Below are positions 20,529-30,057 of a DNA stretch of 64,000 bases, piece after piece. The position numbers and the translations under genes were made by a program. The DNA comes from an uncultured Pelagibacteraceae bacterium (lineage in GTDB: Bacteria > Pseudomonadota > Alphaproteobacteria > Pelagibacterales > Pelagibacteraceae). The stretch covers positions 1 through 64,000 of the forward strand of contig CABZUW010000001.1 of NCBI GenBank assembly GCA_902529105.1. Reading direction: 5' to 3'. Positions within the stretch are counted from its first letter, which is position 1; each line of letters opens with the position of its first letter. Below the pieces are notes generated by a model. That model was not told the DNA's origin, did not search any database, and saw nothing but the letters and a program-made list of their open reading frames with translations.

Positions 20529-20550
20529 GGCGGTTAATTAATTAACCGCC
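20529..20550 (-). terminator. Perfect 22-nt palindrome hairpin between the binding-protein and permease genes
   Basis: GGCGGTTAATTAATTAACCGCC, followed on the minus strand by TTTT. Confidence 0.75.
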
Positions 20551-20564
20551 AATTCAAATATTTA

Positions 20565-21428
20565 TTACATTGATGCGTCAAAACCAAAGTGTTTAATAGC
20601 TAATCTACTAATTACACCGTCTTTTCTTGCTTGATCTATAGCTTTATTAAAGGCTTTTAAAAGAGCAGCATCTCTTTTTCCTTGAGCGGAGTCTTCACCC
20701 ATCTGAGAAGCTTGTCTTAGTCCAACGCCAACTCCATTTCCAAATGCACCACCTGAAAATGTTGGTCCAACAAGAACAACTGGTTTACCAGATTTTTCCG
20801 CATAATCTGTAAACGCTACTGCAGCTGCCAACGCAACGTCACATCTTCCAGATGCTAAGTCTAAGTTGACATCGTCTTGCGTTTTATAAGTTCTGACATT
20901 TACTTTACCAACATCACCTGATTCTAAAAAGTTTTGGTGAATAGTGCCTGTCTGAGTACAAACTGTCTTACCTGCTAAAGCTCCAGTAATTGTTTTAAGA
21001 GCTTTGTTTACTCCAGAACCACCTAAAGAAAGATTAATTCCCTCTGGTGCTTCCATACCTTCTAAATCTGAACCTTTCATTACAGCAAGAGAGGCTACCT
21101 CATCTGCATAACCTTGAGAAAAAGTAATTACTTTCTTTCTCTCGTCAGTTATGGACATTCCGGCCATAATTGCATCAAACTTTCTCATTTGAAGTGCTGG
21201 TATCATTCCATCCCAGTCCTGCTCGACTATTACACATTGTTGTCCAATGTATCTACATAAAGCCCACGCAAGCTCAACTTCAAATCCAATTAACTTACCT
21301 GAAGCGTCTTTTGAATTCCAAGGGGGATAAGCACCTTCTGTACCTATTCTAATCTTATCGGCATTAGCTGAAATTGTTAGGAATAAACTAATCAATAACC
21401 CTAAGCCAAATTTTTTAAATATATTCAT
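20565..21428 (-). CDS. Basic amino-acid-type periplasmic binding protein (HisJ/ArgT-like)
   Basis: Signal peptide; IRIGTEGAYPPWNSKDASGKLIGFEVELAWALC; WDGMIPALQMRKFDAIMAGMSITDERKKVITFSQGY. Confidence 0.92.
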   Translation of the reverse strand: MNIFKKFGLGLLISLFLTISANADKIRIGTEGAYPPWNSKDASGKLIGFEVELAWALCRYIGQQCVIVEQDWDGMIPALQMRKFDAIMAGMSITDERKKVITFSQGYADEVASLAVMKGSDLEGMEAPEGINLSLGGSGVNKALKTITGALAGKTVCTQTGTIHQNFLESGDVGKVNVRTYKTQDDVNLDLASGRCDVALAAAVAFTDYAEKSGKPVVLVGPTFSGGAFGNGVGVGLRQASQMGEDSAQGKRDAALLKAFNKAIDQARKDGVISRLAIKHFGFDASM

Positions 21429-21487
21429 TTTTCCTCCAAAAATAAAAAAATGATTATTCCATAAAATTTCAGATTTAAAAAGATAAA

Positions 21488-22528
21488 TTAATTATTAATT
21501 GATGATGCAAAATTCCAAGAACAATCAAAACTTGGTATATAAACTCTATCTAGGGTAGCATTACCAAAGTTTTTATTAAATACATTTAGCCAATTTTTAA
21601 CCTGTTTAGGTTTTTTGTCTTGGCTTCCGACCTGAGCAGTAATAGTACCATTTATTTTTAAAATTCTTTTAAGAGATTTCATGTTTTTTGCGGCAAGATC
21701 AATACAATACTGATCATCATTGAGATCAACAAATATTTTATCGTATTTATCGTTCTCGATATTTTTTATACTCTCAAATGCATCACCCCAAAAACACTTA
21801 ACTGAATTTTTTTTTGTAGCTCTATCTCCTACTTTTGCAAGATGTTTTTCGCAAACCTTAACAACCTGTGGGTCTAACTCAAACCAATCAATAAATCCAA
21901 AATTTTTAGAAACACATTCTCTTGCAACACCTCCGTCACCACCTCCTATAATGGCAGCATTGTCTCTGCTTTTATTTAGATTTAATCCTGATTTAACAAA
22001 AGTCGAACTGTATATATGCTCATCTTTTTCAGCTACTTGTATTTCATTATCTATAAAGAGAGCTTTGCCAAATTGCTCTAAATTTAAAATTTCTATATGT
22101 TGGCCTACTTTCGAGGTGAAGTTTTCTAAAACATCTTTCACAATATAATATTTTTTTAATCCTGGAGAGCTATAAATATCATCATATTGACTTAAAGTAC
22201 TTCTATCAAAATTATTTATTGATACTCTTTTTGATTTTATTTCTTTTTTTAAGACATCTAGAGCTATCTTTGGATGTACTTTACCACAAGTGAAGAAATC
22301 GAAACTAACAATTCCTTTCTCAGGAAAAGTATGAAAGCTCATATGACTTTCAGCAAGTAATGCAATAGTTGTAAAACCCTGTGGTTTAAACTTATGACTG
22401 TTAATTCCTAAGATTTCAACTTTTGCAAGTTTAGCAATTTTATAAATTATTTTTTCGTAAAATTTTTGTGAATAATCTTTTTTAACTCCGATAAAATCTA
22501 AAGTTATATGCTCACCTACTTTAGTCAT
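21488..22528 (-). CDS. S-adenosylmethionine decarboxylase-spermidine synthase fusion
   Basis: N-terminal LLAESHMSFHTFPEKGIVSFDFFTCG (AdoMetDC self-processing ESH); C-terminal AIIGGGDGGVAREC (spermidine synthase). Confidence 0.9.
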   Translation of the reverse strand: MTKVGEHITLDFIGVKKDYSQKFYEKIIYKIAKLAKVEILGINSHKFKPQGFTTIALLAESHMSFHTFPEKGIVSFDFFTCGKVHPKIALDVLKKEIKSKRVSINNFDRSTLSQYDDIYSSPGLKKYYIVKDVLENFTSKVGQHIEILNLEQFGKALFIDNEIQVAEKDEHIYSSTFVKSGLNLNKSRDNAAIIGGGDGGVARECVSKNFGFIDWFELDPQVVKVCEKHLAKVGDRATKKNSVKCFWGDAFESIKNIENDKYDKIFVDLNDDQYCIDLAAKNMKSLKRILKINGTITAQVGSQDKKPKQVKNWLNVFNKNFGNATLDRVYIPSFDCSWNFASSINN

Positions 22529-22532
22529 AAAA

Positions 22533-23162
22533 TTACTCTTTTTTATAATTTTTAATCTGTTCTAAAATTTTAATCATTTCGTCGTCAGATAGAATCTTAG
22601 GTTTTCCTATTTTTAATGCATTTATATATTGTTGACAAATATTTTCTATTTCCTGAGCAAGTTCAAAAGCTTTATTTAAATTTTTTTCAAAAGCAACCTG
22701 ACCGTGATTAGACATCAAGCATGCTTTTCTATTTTCAAGCGCTTTAATTATATTTTGTGAGAGTTCTTCAGTGCCAAAAGTTGCATAATCAGCACATTTA
22801 ATATCATTACCACCTGCAAGAGCAACCATGTAATGAAATGCTGGTATTGATTTCCCATGAGTTGAAACTGCTGTAGCATGTGTTGAATGTGCATGAACAA
22901 TTGCATTCGCTTCTATCTTATTTAAATATATGTCTTTATGAAATCTCCATTCTGAAGAGGGTTTCATTTTTTTTTCTTCAAATTTTCCGTCTAAAGAAAC
23001 AAAAACTATGTCTTCATAATTTAAAGATGAATATTTTACTCCAGAAGGGGTTATTAAAAAGCCGTCATCATGTCTTATGGATATATTTCCCGATCTTAAA
23101 GCTGAAAGATTTTCAGTATTGAGCATGTTCGCATATTTAATTACTTCTTCAGCTGGGCTCAT
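22533..23162 (-). CDS. Class II aldolase, FucA-like
   Basis: SGNISIRHDDGFLITPSGVKY..KPSSEWRFHKDIY..AIVHAHSTHATAVS..IPAFHYMVALAGGNDIKCADYATFGTEELS closely follows the E. coli FucA pattern. Confidence 0.85.
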   Translation of the reverse strand: MSPAEEVIKYANMLNTENLSALRSGNISIRHDDGFLITPSGVKYSSLNYEDIVFVSLDGKFEEKKMKPSSEWRFHKDIYLNKIEANAIVHAHSTHATAVSTHGKSIPAFHYMVALAGGNDIKCADYATFGTEELSQNIIKALENRKACLMSNHGQVAFEKNLNKAFELAQEIENICQQYINALKIGKPKILSDDEMIKILEQIKNYKKE

Positions 23163-23484
23163 TATTTTGATTCTCTTTTAATTTTTTTGAAAAAACATAT
23201 CCAAAAATTAATCCAACTAAAATAATTATGTATTGATAAAGTTTAAGTAAAATAAATACTATAGGTAATTCTTTTTCAGATGGATTTTTATTAAAATAAT
23301 TTTTAGAACCATCTTCATATAAATCGATTGGACCAAAAATTAAATAAATACCGTAAATAACAAGATAAATGCATGGAATAGTTGAAATATATAACAAAGT
23401 TTTATTTTCTTTAATTAAACTTAAAAAATTTGCTGAAACAGCAACTAAAATTAAACTTATTAATGAAAAAATTAATGGGTTCAT
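23149..23484 (-). CDS. Hypothetical membrane protein
   Basis: Three hydrophobic segments; overlaps neighbours at both ends. Confidence 0.65.
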   Translation of the reverse strand: MNPLIFSLISLILVAVSANFLSLIKENKTLLYISTIPCIYLVIYGIYLIFGPIDLYEDGSKNYFNKNPSEKELPIVFILLKLYQYIIILVGLIFGYVFSKKLKENQNNEPS

Positions 23485-24551
23485 TTAAATAATTTATTTA
23501 ACCCTTCTTCCGATGCACTGCAAATTCCTTTTTCTGTAATTAATCCTGTAATAAATTTTGAAGGTGTTACATCAAACGCTAAATTTAAGGATTTACTATT
23601 TTCAGGGTAAATTTGTATTTTTTTAATATCCCCGTTCTCATCTAAACCTTCGATAGTCGATAGTTCATTTGAATTTCTCTCCTCAATTGGAATATTTTTA
23701 AAGTCTTTTAAATCCCAATCAATCGTAGAACTTGGCAAAGCCACATAAAATGGAACATTATTATCTTTAGCAGCAATCGCTTTTAAATAAGTTCCTACTT
23801 TGTTACAAACGTCACCATTAGATAATGTGCGGTCAGTGCCAACAATGCACATATCTACCTCGCCTCTTTGCATTAAAATACCACCTGTATTATCTGCTAT
23901 AATTGTGTTTTTAATATTTTCCTCATTTAATTCAAAGGAGGTTAGGTTTGCTCCTTGATTTCTTGGTCTTGTTTCATCTACCCAAACGTGAATTGGAATA
24001 TTTTTTTGATGAGCATGATAAATAGGTGATGTTGCTGTGCCCCAGTTTATTGTTGCAAGCCAACCGGCATTACAATGGGTTAAAATATTTACAGTGTCTT
24101 TTTTTTTTTTATAAATATCCTCTATAATTTTCAGTCCATTTATACCAATATTTTTACAAAAATTTATATCCTCTTCACAAATCTCATTAGCTTCATTAAC
24201 AGCGATATTTAATATTTCATCACTATTAACACCTTTTAATTTTTTATACATTCTATCCACTGCCCACTTTAAATTTATAGCAGTCGGTCTGGATTTAATT
24301 AAGTTTTTACAAGAATTATCTAAAAAAGATTGTTCATTATTTTCCATTAAAGCTAATACTATGCCATATGCTGCGGTTGCTCCAATTAGTGGTGCCCCTC
24401 TGACCTCCATAACCTTTATTGCATTAATAGCATCATCTAATGACTTTAGTTCTTTAATCTGAAATTTATGTGGTAATTTTGTTTGATCAATAATTTTTAC
24501 AATATTATTCTCAAACCAAATTGTTTTATATTCTTGGCCTTTAATTCTCAT
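23481..24551 (-). CDS. mtnA: S-methyl-5-thioribose-1-phosphate isomerase
   Basis: MEVRGAPLIGATAAYGI, THCNAGWLAT, VDETRPRNQGANLTSFEL, DRTLSNGDVCNKVGTY. Confidence 0.93.
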   Translation of the reverse strand: MRIKGQEYKTIWFENNIVKIIDQTKLPHKFQIKELKSLDDAINAIKVMEVRGAPLIGATAAYGIVLALMENNEQSFLDNSCKNLIKSRPTAINLKWAVDRMYKKLKGVNSDEILNIAVNEANEICEEDINFCKNIGINGLKIIEDIYKKKKDTVNILTHCNAGWLATINWGTATSPIYHAHQKNIPIHVWVDETRPRNQGANLTSFELNEENIKNTIIADNTGGILMQRGEVDMCIVGTDRTLSNGDVCNKVGTYLKAIAAKDNNVPFYVALPSSTIDWDLKDFKNIPIEERNSNELSTIEGLDENGDIKKIQIYPENSKSLNLAFDVTPSKFITGLITEKGICSASEEGLNKLFK

Positions 24552-25000
24552 TTAATTCTATCCAGACTGTCCTTTGGCCAAGTTTTTTCTCTATCATACA
24601 TTTCATTATAGCAAATTTTCTTGTCATTAATTTCAATCCAAGGATCTTTACTTTTAATAAAAATATGTGCTTGTGGTTCGATTGGTTTCTCTAATGTCTG
24701 AGTTCTTACTGCTATTCTTCCTTTAGAAATATTATATCTACAAAAAACATATACACCACATATAATACAAAAATACGCATTGTAACCTTTTCCACTTCCA
24801 GTGGGTAAATCTATTGAGGCTACATCTCCACTCATTTTAAAATCTTCCTCCATGACCATTGTATGAATTACAAATGAGGAACCTGTTGATAATTTACAAT
24901 TTTTACAATGACATGCTTGTGTAAATAAAGGATTTCCTTCAATTTTATATTTAACGTTACCACAAGCACAATTACCTTTAATTTCGTTTTTTTTACTCAT
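24548..25000 (-). CDS. GFA (glutathione-dependent formaldehyde-activating)/CENP-V-like zinc protein
   Basis: GNCACGNVKYKIEG, CHCKNCKLSTGSSF; likely start ATG at 25000 (ORF track runs to 25063). Confidence 0.85.
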   Translation of the reverse strand: MSKKNEIKGNCACGNVKYKIEGNPLFTQACHCKNCKLSTGSSFVIHTMVMEEDFKMSGDVASIDLPTGSGKGYNAYFCIICGVYVFCRYNISKGRIAVRTQTLEKPIEPQAHIFIKSKDPWIEINDKKICYNEMYDREKTWPKDSLDRIK

Positions 25001-25037
25001 CTTTTTAAATTTCAACAAATAAACACTAAGATATTTT

Positions 25038-25907
25038 TCATTTATTAAGCACCCTACCTGCAATTGTATTTAATTTATCTAGAGTTTTTTTAGTTCTTTT
25101 TTCTGGAGCTGTTATTATTGCTACATCTAAGCAATTATTAGTTGGGTCATTAGGATCAATATGATTTTCAAAGTTTTCAATTAAATTTTTTATCATATTT
25201 TTTGCTTTTGAAGCATTATCTAATAGTACTTTTATAACTTTTTGAACATCAACATTCTCATGTTCAGGATGCCAACAATCATAATCCGTTACCATAGAAA
25301 CCGAGGCGTATCTTATTTCTGCTTCTCTTGCCAATTTAGACTCTGGCATATTGGTCATTCCGATTACATCTGCATTCCAAGACCGATATAATTTAGATTC
25401 TGCTAATGTAGAAAATTGTGGACCCTCCATAACGACATATGTTCCTCCTCTTTTATAAACTATATTAGACTGATTAATTGCTTCTTCACATGCATTCATT
25501 AAACCATTTGAGGTTGGGCTAGCCATTGAAACATGAGCTACTATTTCATCATCAAAAAATGTTTTATTTCTTGCAAATGTTCTATCAATAAATTGATCAA
25601 CGATTACAAATTTTCCAGGTTCCAGATCTTCTTTAAGAGATCCAACAGCTGAAACTGAAACTAAATCTGTGACGCCTAATTGTTTTAATGCATCAATATT
25701 TGCTCTAAAGTTTATTTTTGAAGGAGATATAAAGTGACCTCTGCCATGTCTTGGAATAAAATATACCTCTTTGTTATTATATTTTATTTTAAGAATTTTA
25801 TCTGATGGTTTTCCCCAAGGAGTGTTTATCTCTAATTCCTCTTTATCCTTAAATTCCTCTATATCGTAAAGTCCACTCCCTCCTATTATTCCCAATTTAT
25901 TTGTCAT
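25038..25907 (-). CDS. mtnP: S-methyl-5'-thioadenosine phosphorylase
   Basis: LGIIGGSGLYDIEEF, FIPRHGRGHFISPSKINFRANIDALK, MEGPQFSTLAESKLYRSW. Confidence 0.93.
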   Translation of the reverse strand: MTNKLGIIGGSGLYDIEEFKDKEELEINTPWGKPSDKILKIKYNNKEVYFIPRHGRGHFISPSKINFRANIDALKQLGVTDLVSVSAVGSLKEDLEPGKFVIVDQFIDRTFARNKTFFDDEIVAHVSMASPTSNGLMNACEEAINQSNIVYKRGGTYVVMEGPQFSTLAESKLYRSWNADVIGMTNMPESKLAREAEIRYASVSMVTDYDCWHPEHENVDVQKVIKVLLDNASKAKNMIKNLIENFENHIDPNDPTNNCLDVAIITAPEKRTKKTLDKLNTIAGRVLNK

Positions 25908-25943
25908 ATTATTTAAAATGAATTATTTATATCTTAAAAAATT

Positions 25944-26471
25944 ATGGAATTAAAAGATTATATTAGGTCAATCCCAGATTATCCAAAAAAGGGTATACTG
26001 TTTAGAGATATTACAACTTTAATAAAAAATGAAAAAGCTTTTTCTGAAACAATAAATTTAATGATTGATAAACTTAAAAAATATGAATTTGAAAAGATTA
26101 CAGCTATTGAGTCTCGAGGATTTATCTTTGCATCTGCAATATCTTATATTTTAAAAAAACCGTTCATATTGCTAAGAAAAAAAAATAAACTTCCAGCTGA
26201 AAGATTCTCAGTAGATTTTGAGTTAGAGTACGGAACAGCCACAATTGAGATGCATAAGGACTCAATAAATAAAAATGAAAAAGTTGTGATTATTGATGAT
26301 TTAATCGCAACAGGAGGTACAGCCGAAGCTGCAGCTAAGATAATTGAAATGTCAGGAGGAAAAGTATCTAATTTTTTATTTGTTATAAATTTATTTGATT
26401 TAGGCGGAAATAAAAATTTAATTAAAAAAGGATATAAGACCGAAAGTTTAATCGAGTTTCCTGGTCATTAA
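25944..26471 (+). CDS. apt: Adenine phosphoribosyltransferase
   Basis: SIPDYPKKGILFRDITTL, AIESRGFIFASAI, VVIIDDLIATGGTAEAAAKI. Confidence 0.95.
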   Translation: MELKDYIRSIPDYPKKGILFRDITTLIKNEKAFSETINLMIDKLKKYEFEKITAIESRGFIFASAISYILKKPFILLRKKNKLPAERFSVDFELEYGTATIEMHKDSINKNEKVVIIDDLIATGGTAEAAAKIIEMSGGKVSNFLFVINLFDLGGNKNLIKKGYKTESLIEFPGH

Positions 26472-27322
26472 TCAATTCTATAAAAAGATTTTTTGCCGAT
26501 AAATGCATTAATTATTCCTAGTAATCTCATTTGATAAATTGTTTTTTTATGTTTTTTAAAAAGTAGTAAATAAAAAATATATTTAATAATAGAGGATATA
26601 AAAGTTGGAAATATTTTTAATGTTGAAACTAAAAAACCTGAATGTTTTTTATTAAAATAAAATTTCGACCACATCCAATGCCAGTTCCTCAAGTAATCAA
26701 ATTCATTAGTATCTTTTATGTTTGATGATGATGCTCCCAAATGATCAATTAGAGAATTCTTAATAATATAAATTTTTTGATTATTTTTTCTAGCCCTCAG
26801 ACAAAAATCATCATTTTCAAGATATAAAAAAAAATTTTCGTCAAAAAAAGAATTATTAAATTTATTTTTATTTATTAACATTGAATAACCATCTATTGTA
26901 TCAACTTCGGTTATTTGATTATTAAAATCATTTTTTTTTTCAAAAATTTTATAGTTAGGAAAATTGTTATTACTACTCAAAGGAGATAGAATAGCGAAAT
27001 CATCTATTTTATCTGCGGCTTCAATTAATTTATCTAATGTTAATTCATTTAACTTGGTATCTGGATTAAGAATATATACAAATTGTGTATTTGATTTTAA
27101 GATTCCTATATTATTTGATGCACCCATACCTAAATTCTGGTTCATCAGAACCTCAATATTCTCATATTTTGATACTAATTCATCTTTTAATTTAGTATTT
27201 TTTGAGTTTTCTATTATAATTTTTTTTGCATTTTGCGGTAATGATTTTAAACAAGTATGAATTACTTTTTCGCTTTTAAAACAAACTATTATAAAAGTTA
27301 TATTGCTAAGATTTAATTTCAT
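26468..27322 (-). CDS. Glycosyltransferase family 2 (rhamnosyltransferase-like)
   Basis: NQNLGMGASNNIGI, YILNPDTKL, FLYLENDDFCLRARK. Confidence 0.88.
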   Translation of the reverse strand: MKLNLSNITFIIVCFKSEKVIHTCLKSLPQNAKKIIIENSKNTKLKDELVSKYENIEVLMNQNLGMGASNNIGILKSNTQFVYILNPDTKLNELTLDKLIEAADKIDDFAILSPLSSNNNFPNYKIFEKKNDFNNQITEVDTIDGYSMLINKNKFNNSFFDENFFLYLENDDFCLRARKNNQKIYIIKNSLIDHLGASSSNIKDTNEFDYLRNWHWMWSKFYFNKKHSGFLVSTLKIFPTFISSIIKYIFYLLLFKKHKKTIYQMRLLGIINAFIGKKSFYRID

Positions 27323-27369
27323 TAAGACAATTAAGTATACTAAATCTATCTATTAATGTAAAAAAAACT

Positions 27370-28395
27370 ATGCAAAAAATTTTGGTAACAGGTGGCCTCG
27401 GTTTTATTGGAAGCAATCTTGTGAGGATGCTCCTAAATAGAAATTATTATGTTATTAACATAGATAAAGTTACTTATGCATCAAATTTTTACAATTTAAA
27501 AGATATTTCGAATTTTAAAAATTATAAGTTCATTAAAACTGACATAGGAAATAAAAGAAAATTAAAAAAAATTCTAAATGATTTTAAGCCTATCTGTATT
27601 TTTAATCTTGCAGCAGAAACACATGTTGATAGGTCTATAGATGGTCCAAAAAATTTTATAGAGACAAATATTATAGGTACATTTAATCTATTAGAATGTT
27701 TTAAAGAATTTTCTTTAAAATTTAAAAACTCAAAATTAATACATATATCGACTGACGAAGTTTTTGGAGATGTTTTGAAAGGAAGATCTAAAGAGACAGA
27801 TCCATACATCCCTAGTTCACCATATGCAGCATCTAAAGCCTCATCGGACCACTTAGTTTATTCTTATGTAAGAACTTATAAGTTAAAAGCTATAATTACT
27901 AATTGTTCAAATAATTATGGCCCAAGGCAACACCCTGAAAAGTTAATTCCTAAATTAATTTATAATGCTATAAACAATAAATCATTACCCATTTATGGCA
28001 AAGGTAAGAATTCTAGGGAATGGATTTATGTAGATGACCATTGTGATGCTCTGATTAAAATTTTTAAAAAAGGAAAAATTGGTCATTTTTATAATATCGG
28101 ATCAAATTTTAATATTAATAACATAAAAGTGATAAAAATACTTCTTTCTATAATTAAAAAAAAAATAAAAATAGGTAAAAAAGTTAAAGTAAAATTTGTT
28201 AAAGATAGGCCTGGACATGATTTGAGGTATGCAATTAATAGTGAAAAAATTAGAAAAGATTTAGGATGGAAACCTAAAACAAGTTTTATTAAAGGAATTG
28301 AGAATACATTTGATTGGTATTTTAAAAATAAATCATATTATTCTCTTTTAAAAAAAAAAGATATAATCAATAGGGTTGGTTTAAAAAGTGATTAA
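27370..28395 (+). CDS. rfbB: dTDP-glucose 4,6-dehydratase
   Basis: VTGGLGFIGSNLVR, AAETHVDRSI, STDEVFGD, YAASKASSDHLV, GPRQHPEKLIP. Confidence 0.95.
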   Translation: MQKILVTGGLGFIGSNLVRMLLNRNYYVINIDKVTYASNFYNLKDISNFKNYKFIKTDIGNKRKLKKILNDFKPICIFNLAAETHVDRSIDGPKNFIETNIIGTFNLLECFKEFSLKFKNSKLIHISTDEVFGDVLKGRSKETDPYIPSSPYAASKASSDHLVYSYVRTYKLKAIITNCSNNYGPRQHPEKLIPKLIYNAINNKSLPIYGKGKNSREWIYVDDHCDALIKIFKKGKIGHFYNIGSNFNINNIKVIKILLSIIKKKIKIGKKVKVKFVKDRPGHDLRYAINSEKIRKDLGWKPKTSFIKGIENTFDWYFKNKSYYSLLKKKDIINRVGLKSD

Positions 28396-29254
28396 AAAAG
28401 GAATTATACTATCTGGGGGTAAAGGGACAAGAATGAGTCCTCTAACAAAGGCTGTCAACAAACAGCTTTTGCCCATATATGATAAACCTTTAATTTATTA
28501 TCCACTATCAGTTTTGATGTTGGCTAAAATACGAGATGTTTTAATTGTAGTAAACAAAGGACAATTAGATCAATATAAAAAAATATTACCAGATGGAAAA
28601 AATTTGGGCATAAAAATTTCTTATGTTGAACAAGATAAACCAAGGGGTTTGCCAGACGCTTTTATTTTAGGTGAAAACTTTATAGGTAAAAGTAGTGTTT
28701 CTCTCATATTAGGTGACAACTTTTTTTATGGTCAATATTTGACAGAAAAGTTAAAATCTTCAGTAAAGATTAAAAATGGTGCAAAAGTATTTTTGCACCG
28801 GGTTAGGAAACCAGAGAGATATGGAGTTGCCAAAGTTAAAAATAACAAAATTATTTCTATAAAGGAAAAGCCAAAAAAGTTTTTTTCTGACTATGCTATA
28901 ACAGGTCTTTACTTCTTTGATAATAAAGTAGTAGATTATTCAAAAAAATTAAAACCCTCAAAAAGAGGGGAATTAGAAATAACTGACCTTTTAAAAAAAT
29001 ACAAAGCAAAAGGTAAATTATCAGCAGATTTTATCGGTAGAGGTGGTGCTTGGCTAGATACAGGCTCTATAAGCGATTATTATAAAACAAGTAATTTTGT
29101 TTCAGCAGTTGAGAACCGTCAAGGATTTAAAGTTGCTTGTTTAGAAGAAATTGCATTTTTAAATAATTGGATAACAAAAAAAAATATAAAAGATGCAGTG
29201 AAATTTTATGGTAATTGTGAATACTCAATATATTTAAAAAGACTTATTAAATAA
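28388..29254 (+). CDS. rfbA: Glucose-1-phosphate thymidylyltransferase
   Basis: KGIILSGGKGTRMSPLTKAVNKQLLPIYDKPLIYYPLSVLM; GTG start. Confidence 0.95.
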   Translation: MIKKGIILSGGKGTRMSPLTKAVNKQLLPIYDKPLIYYPLSVLMLAKIRDVLIVVNKGQLDQYKKILPDGKNLGIKISYVEQDKPRGLPDAFILGENFIGKSSVSLILGDNFFYGQYLTEKLKSSVKIKNGAKVFLHRVRKPERYGVAKVKNNKIISIKEKPKKFFSDYAITGLYFFDNKVVDYSKKLKPSKRGELEITDLLKKYKAKGKLSADFIGRGGAWLDTGSISDYYKTSNFVSAVENRQGFKVACLEEIAFLNNWITKKNIKDAVKFYGNCEYSIYLKRLIK

Positions 29255-29778
29255 TGATTAAAAAAACAAAATTTAAAGGTTTAATTATTATTAAAAATAA
29301 AACTTTTAAGGATAGAAGAGGTTATTTTAAAGAACTTTTCAGAGAAAAGGAAATTAATAAAAAATTTCCTTTTATTGTTATGTCTCAATCAAAAAAAAAT
29401 GTGATTAGAGGGCTACATATTCAAACGAGTGCTAAGCAGGGAAAATTTATTTCAGTCATAAAAGGCAAAATTTTTGACGTAGCTTTAGATTTAAGAAAAG
29501 GCTCAAAAACTTTTGGTAAATATTTTTCAATTTATCTTAGCGAAAAAAATTCTTTGTCAATATACATACCACCGGGGTTTGCCCATGGCTTCTGTGGAAT
29601 TGAAAAAGAGAATTATATGCTTTACAGTTGCACAAATTACAGACATAAAAATTCAGAAATTGGTATTCGATTCAATGACGAGACTCTTAAAATAAAATGG
29701 CCAACAAAAAATCCAATACTATCCAAAAAAGATAAATATAATATATCTTTTAAAGAATTTAAAAAAAATTTTATATGA
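29254..29778 (+). CDS. rfbC: dTDP-4-dehydrorhamnose 3,5-epimerase
   Basis: DRRGYFKELFRE, IRGLHIQTSAKQGKFISVIKGKIFDVALDLRKGSKTFGK, IPPGFAHGF. Confidence 0.93.
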   Translation: MIKKTKFKGLIIIKNKTFKDRRGYFKELFREKEINKKFPFIVMSQSKKNVIRGLHIQTSAKQGKFISVIKGKIFDVALDLRKGSKTFGKYFSIYLSEKNSLSIYIPPGFAHGFCGIEKENYMLYSCTNYRHKNSEIGIRFNDETLKIKWPTKNPILSKKDKYNISFKEFKKNFI

Positions 29779-29836
29779 TAAAATTAGAAAGAATTTATAT
29801 TTTAATAATTAAATATAGTTGTTAGCTATATATTTG

Positions 29837-29911
29837 GTAGCGGGAAGTGGGATCGAACCACTGACCTCGGGCTTATGAGTCCCGCGCTCTAACCAACTGA
29901 GCTACCCCGCC
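29837..29911 (-). tRNA. tRNA with CAU anticodon (Met or Ile2), CCA encoded
   Basis: GGCGGGGTAGCTCAGTTGGTTAGAGCGCGGGACTCATAAGCCCGAGGTCAGTGGTTCGATCCCACTTCCCGCTACCA; acceptor and T stems pair. Confidence 0.93.
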
Positions 29912-30057
29912 ATTAAATTGTCATTGATTTATACTACTTATTTTTTTTCATTCAAACAAGAAATTAAGAAATTGCGTTTGATAAGGGTTTCTCTGTGGAC
30001 CACCAGTGGACCAAAATTGGACCAAAAAATTTGTTCCAGTGGAAGCCCGCGCGTTAT

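Noticed and set aside
21720-22148. 142-aa plus-strand ORF
   Set aside because: Fully antisense to the SpeD-SpeE fusion; no recognisable domain.
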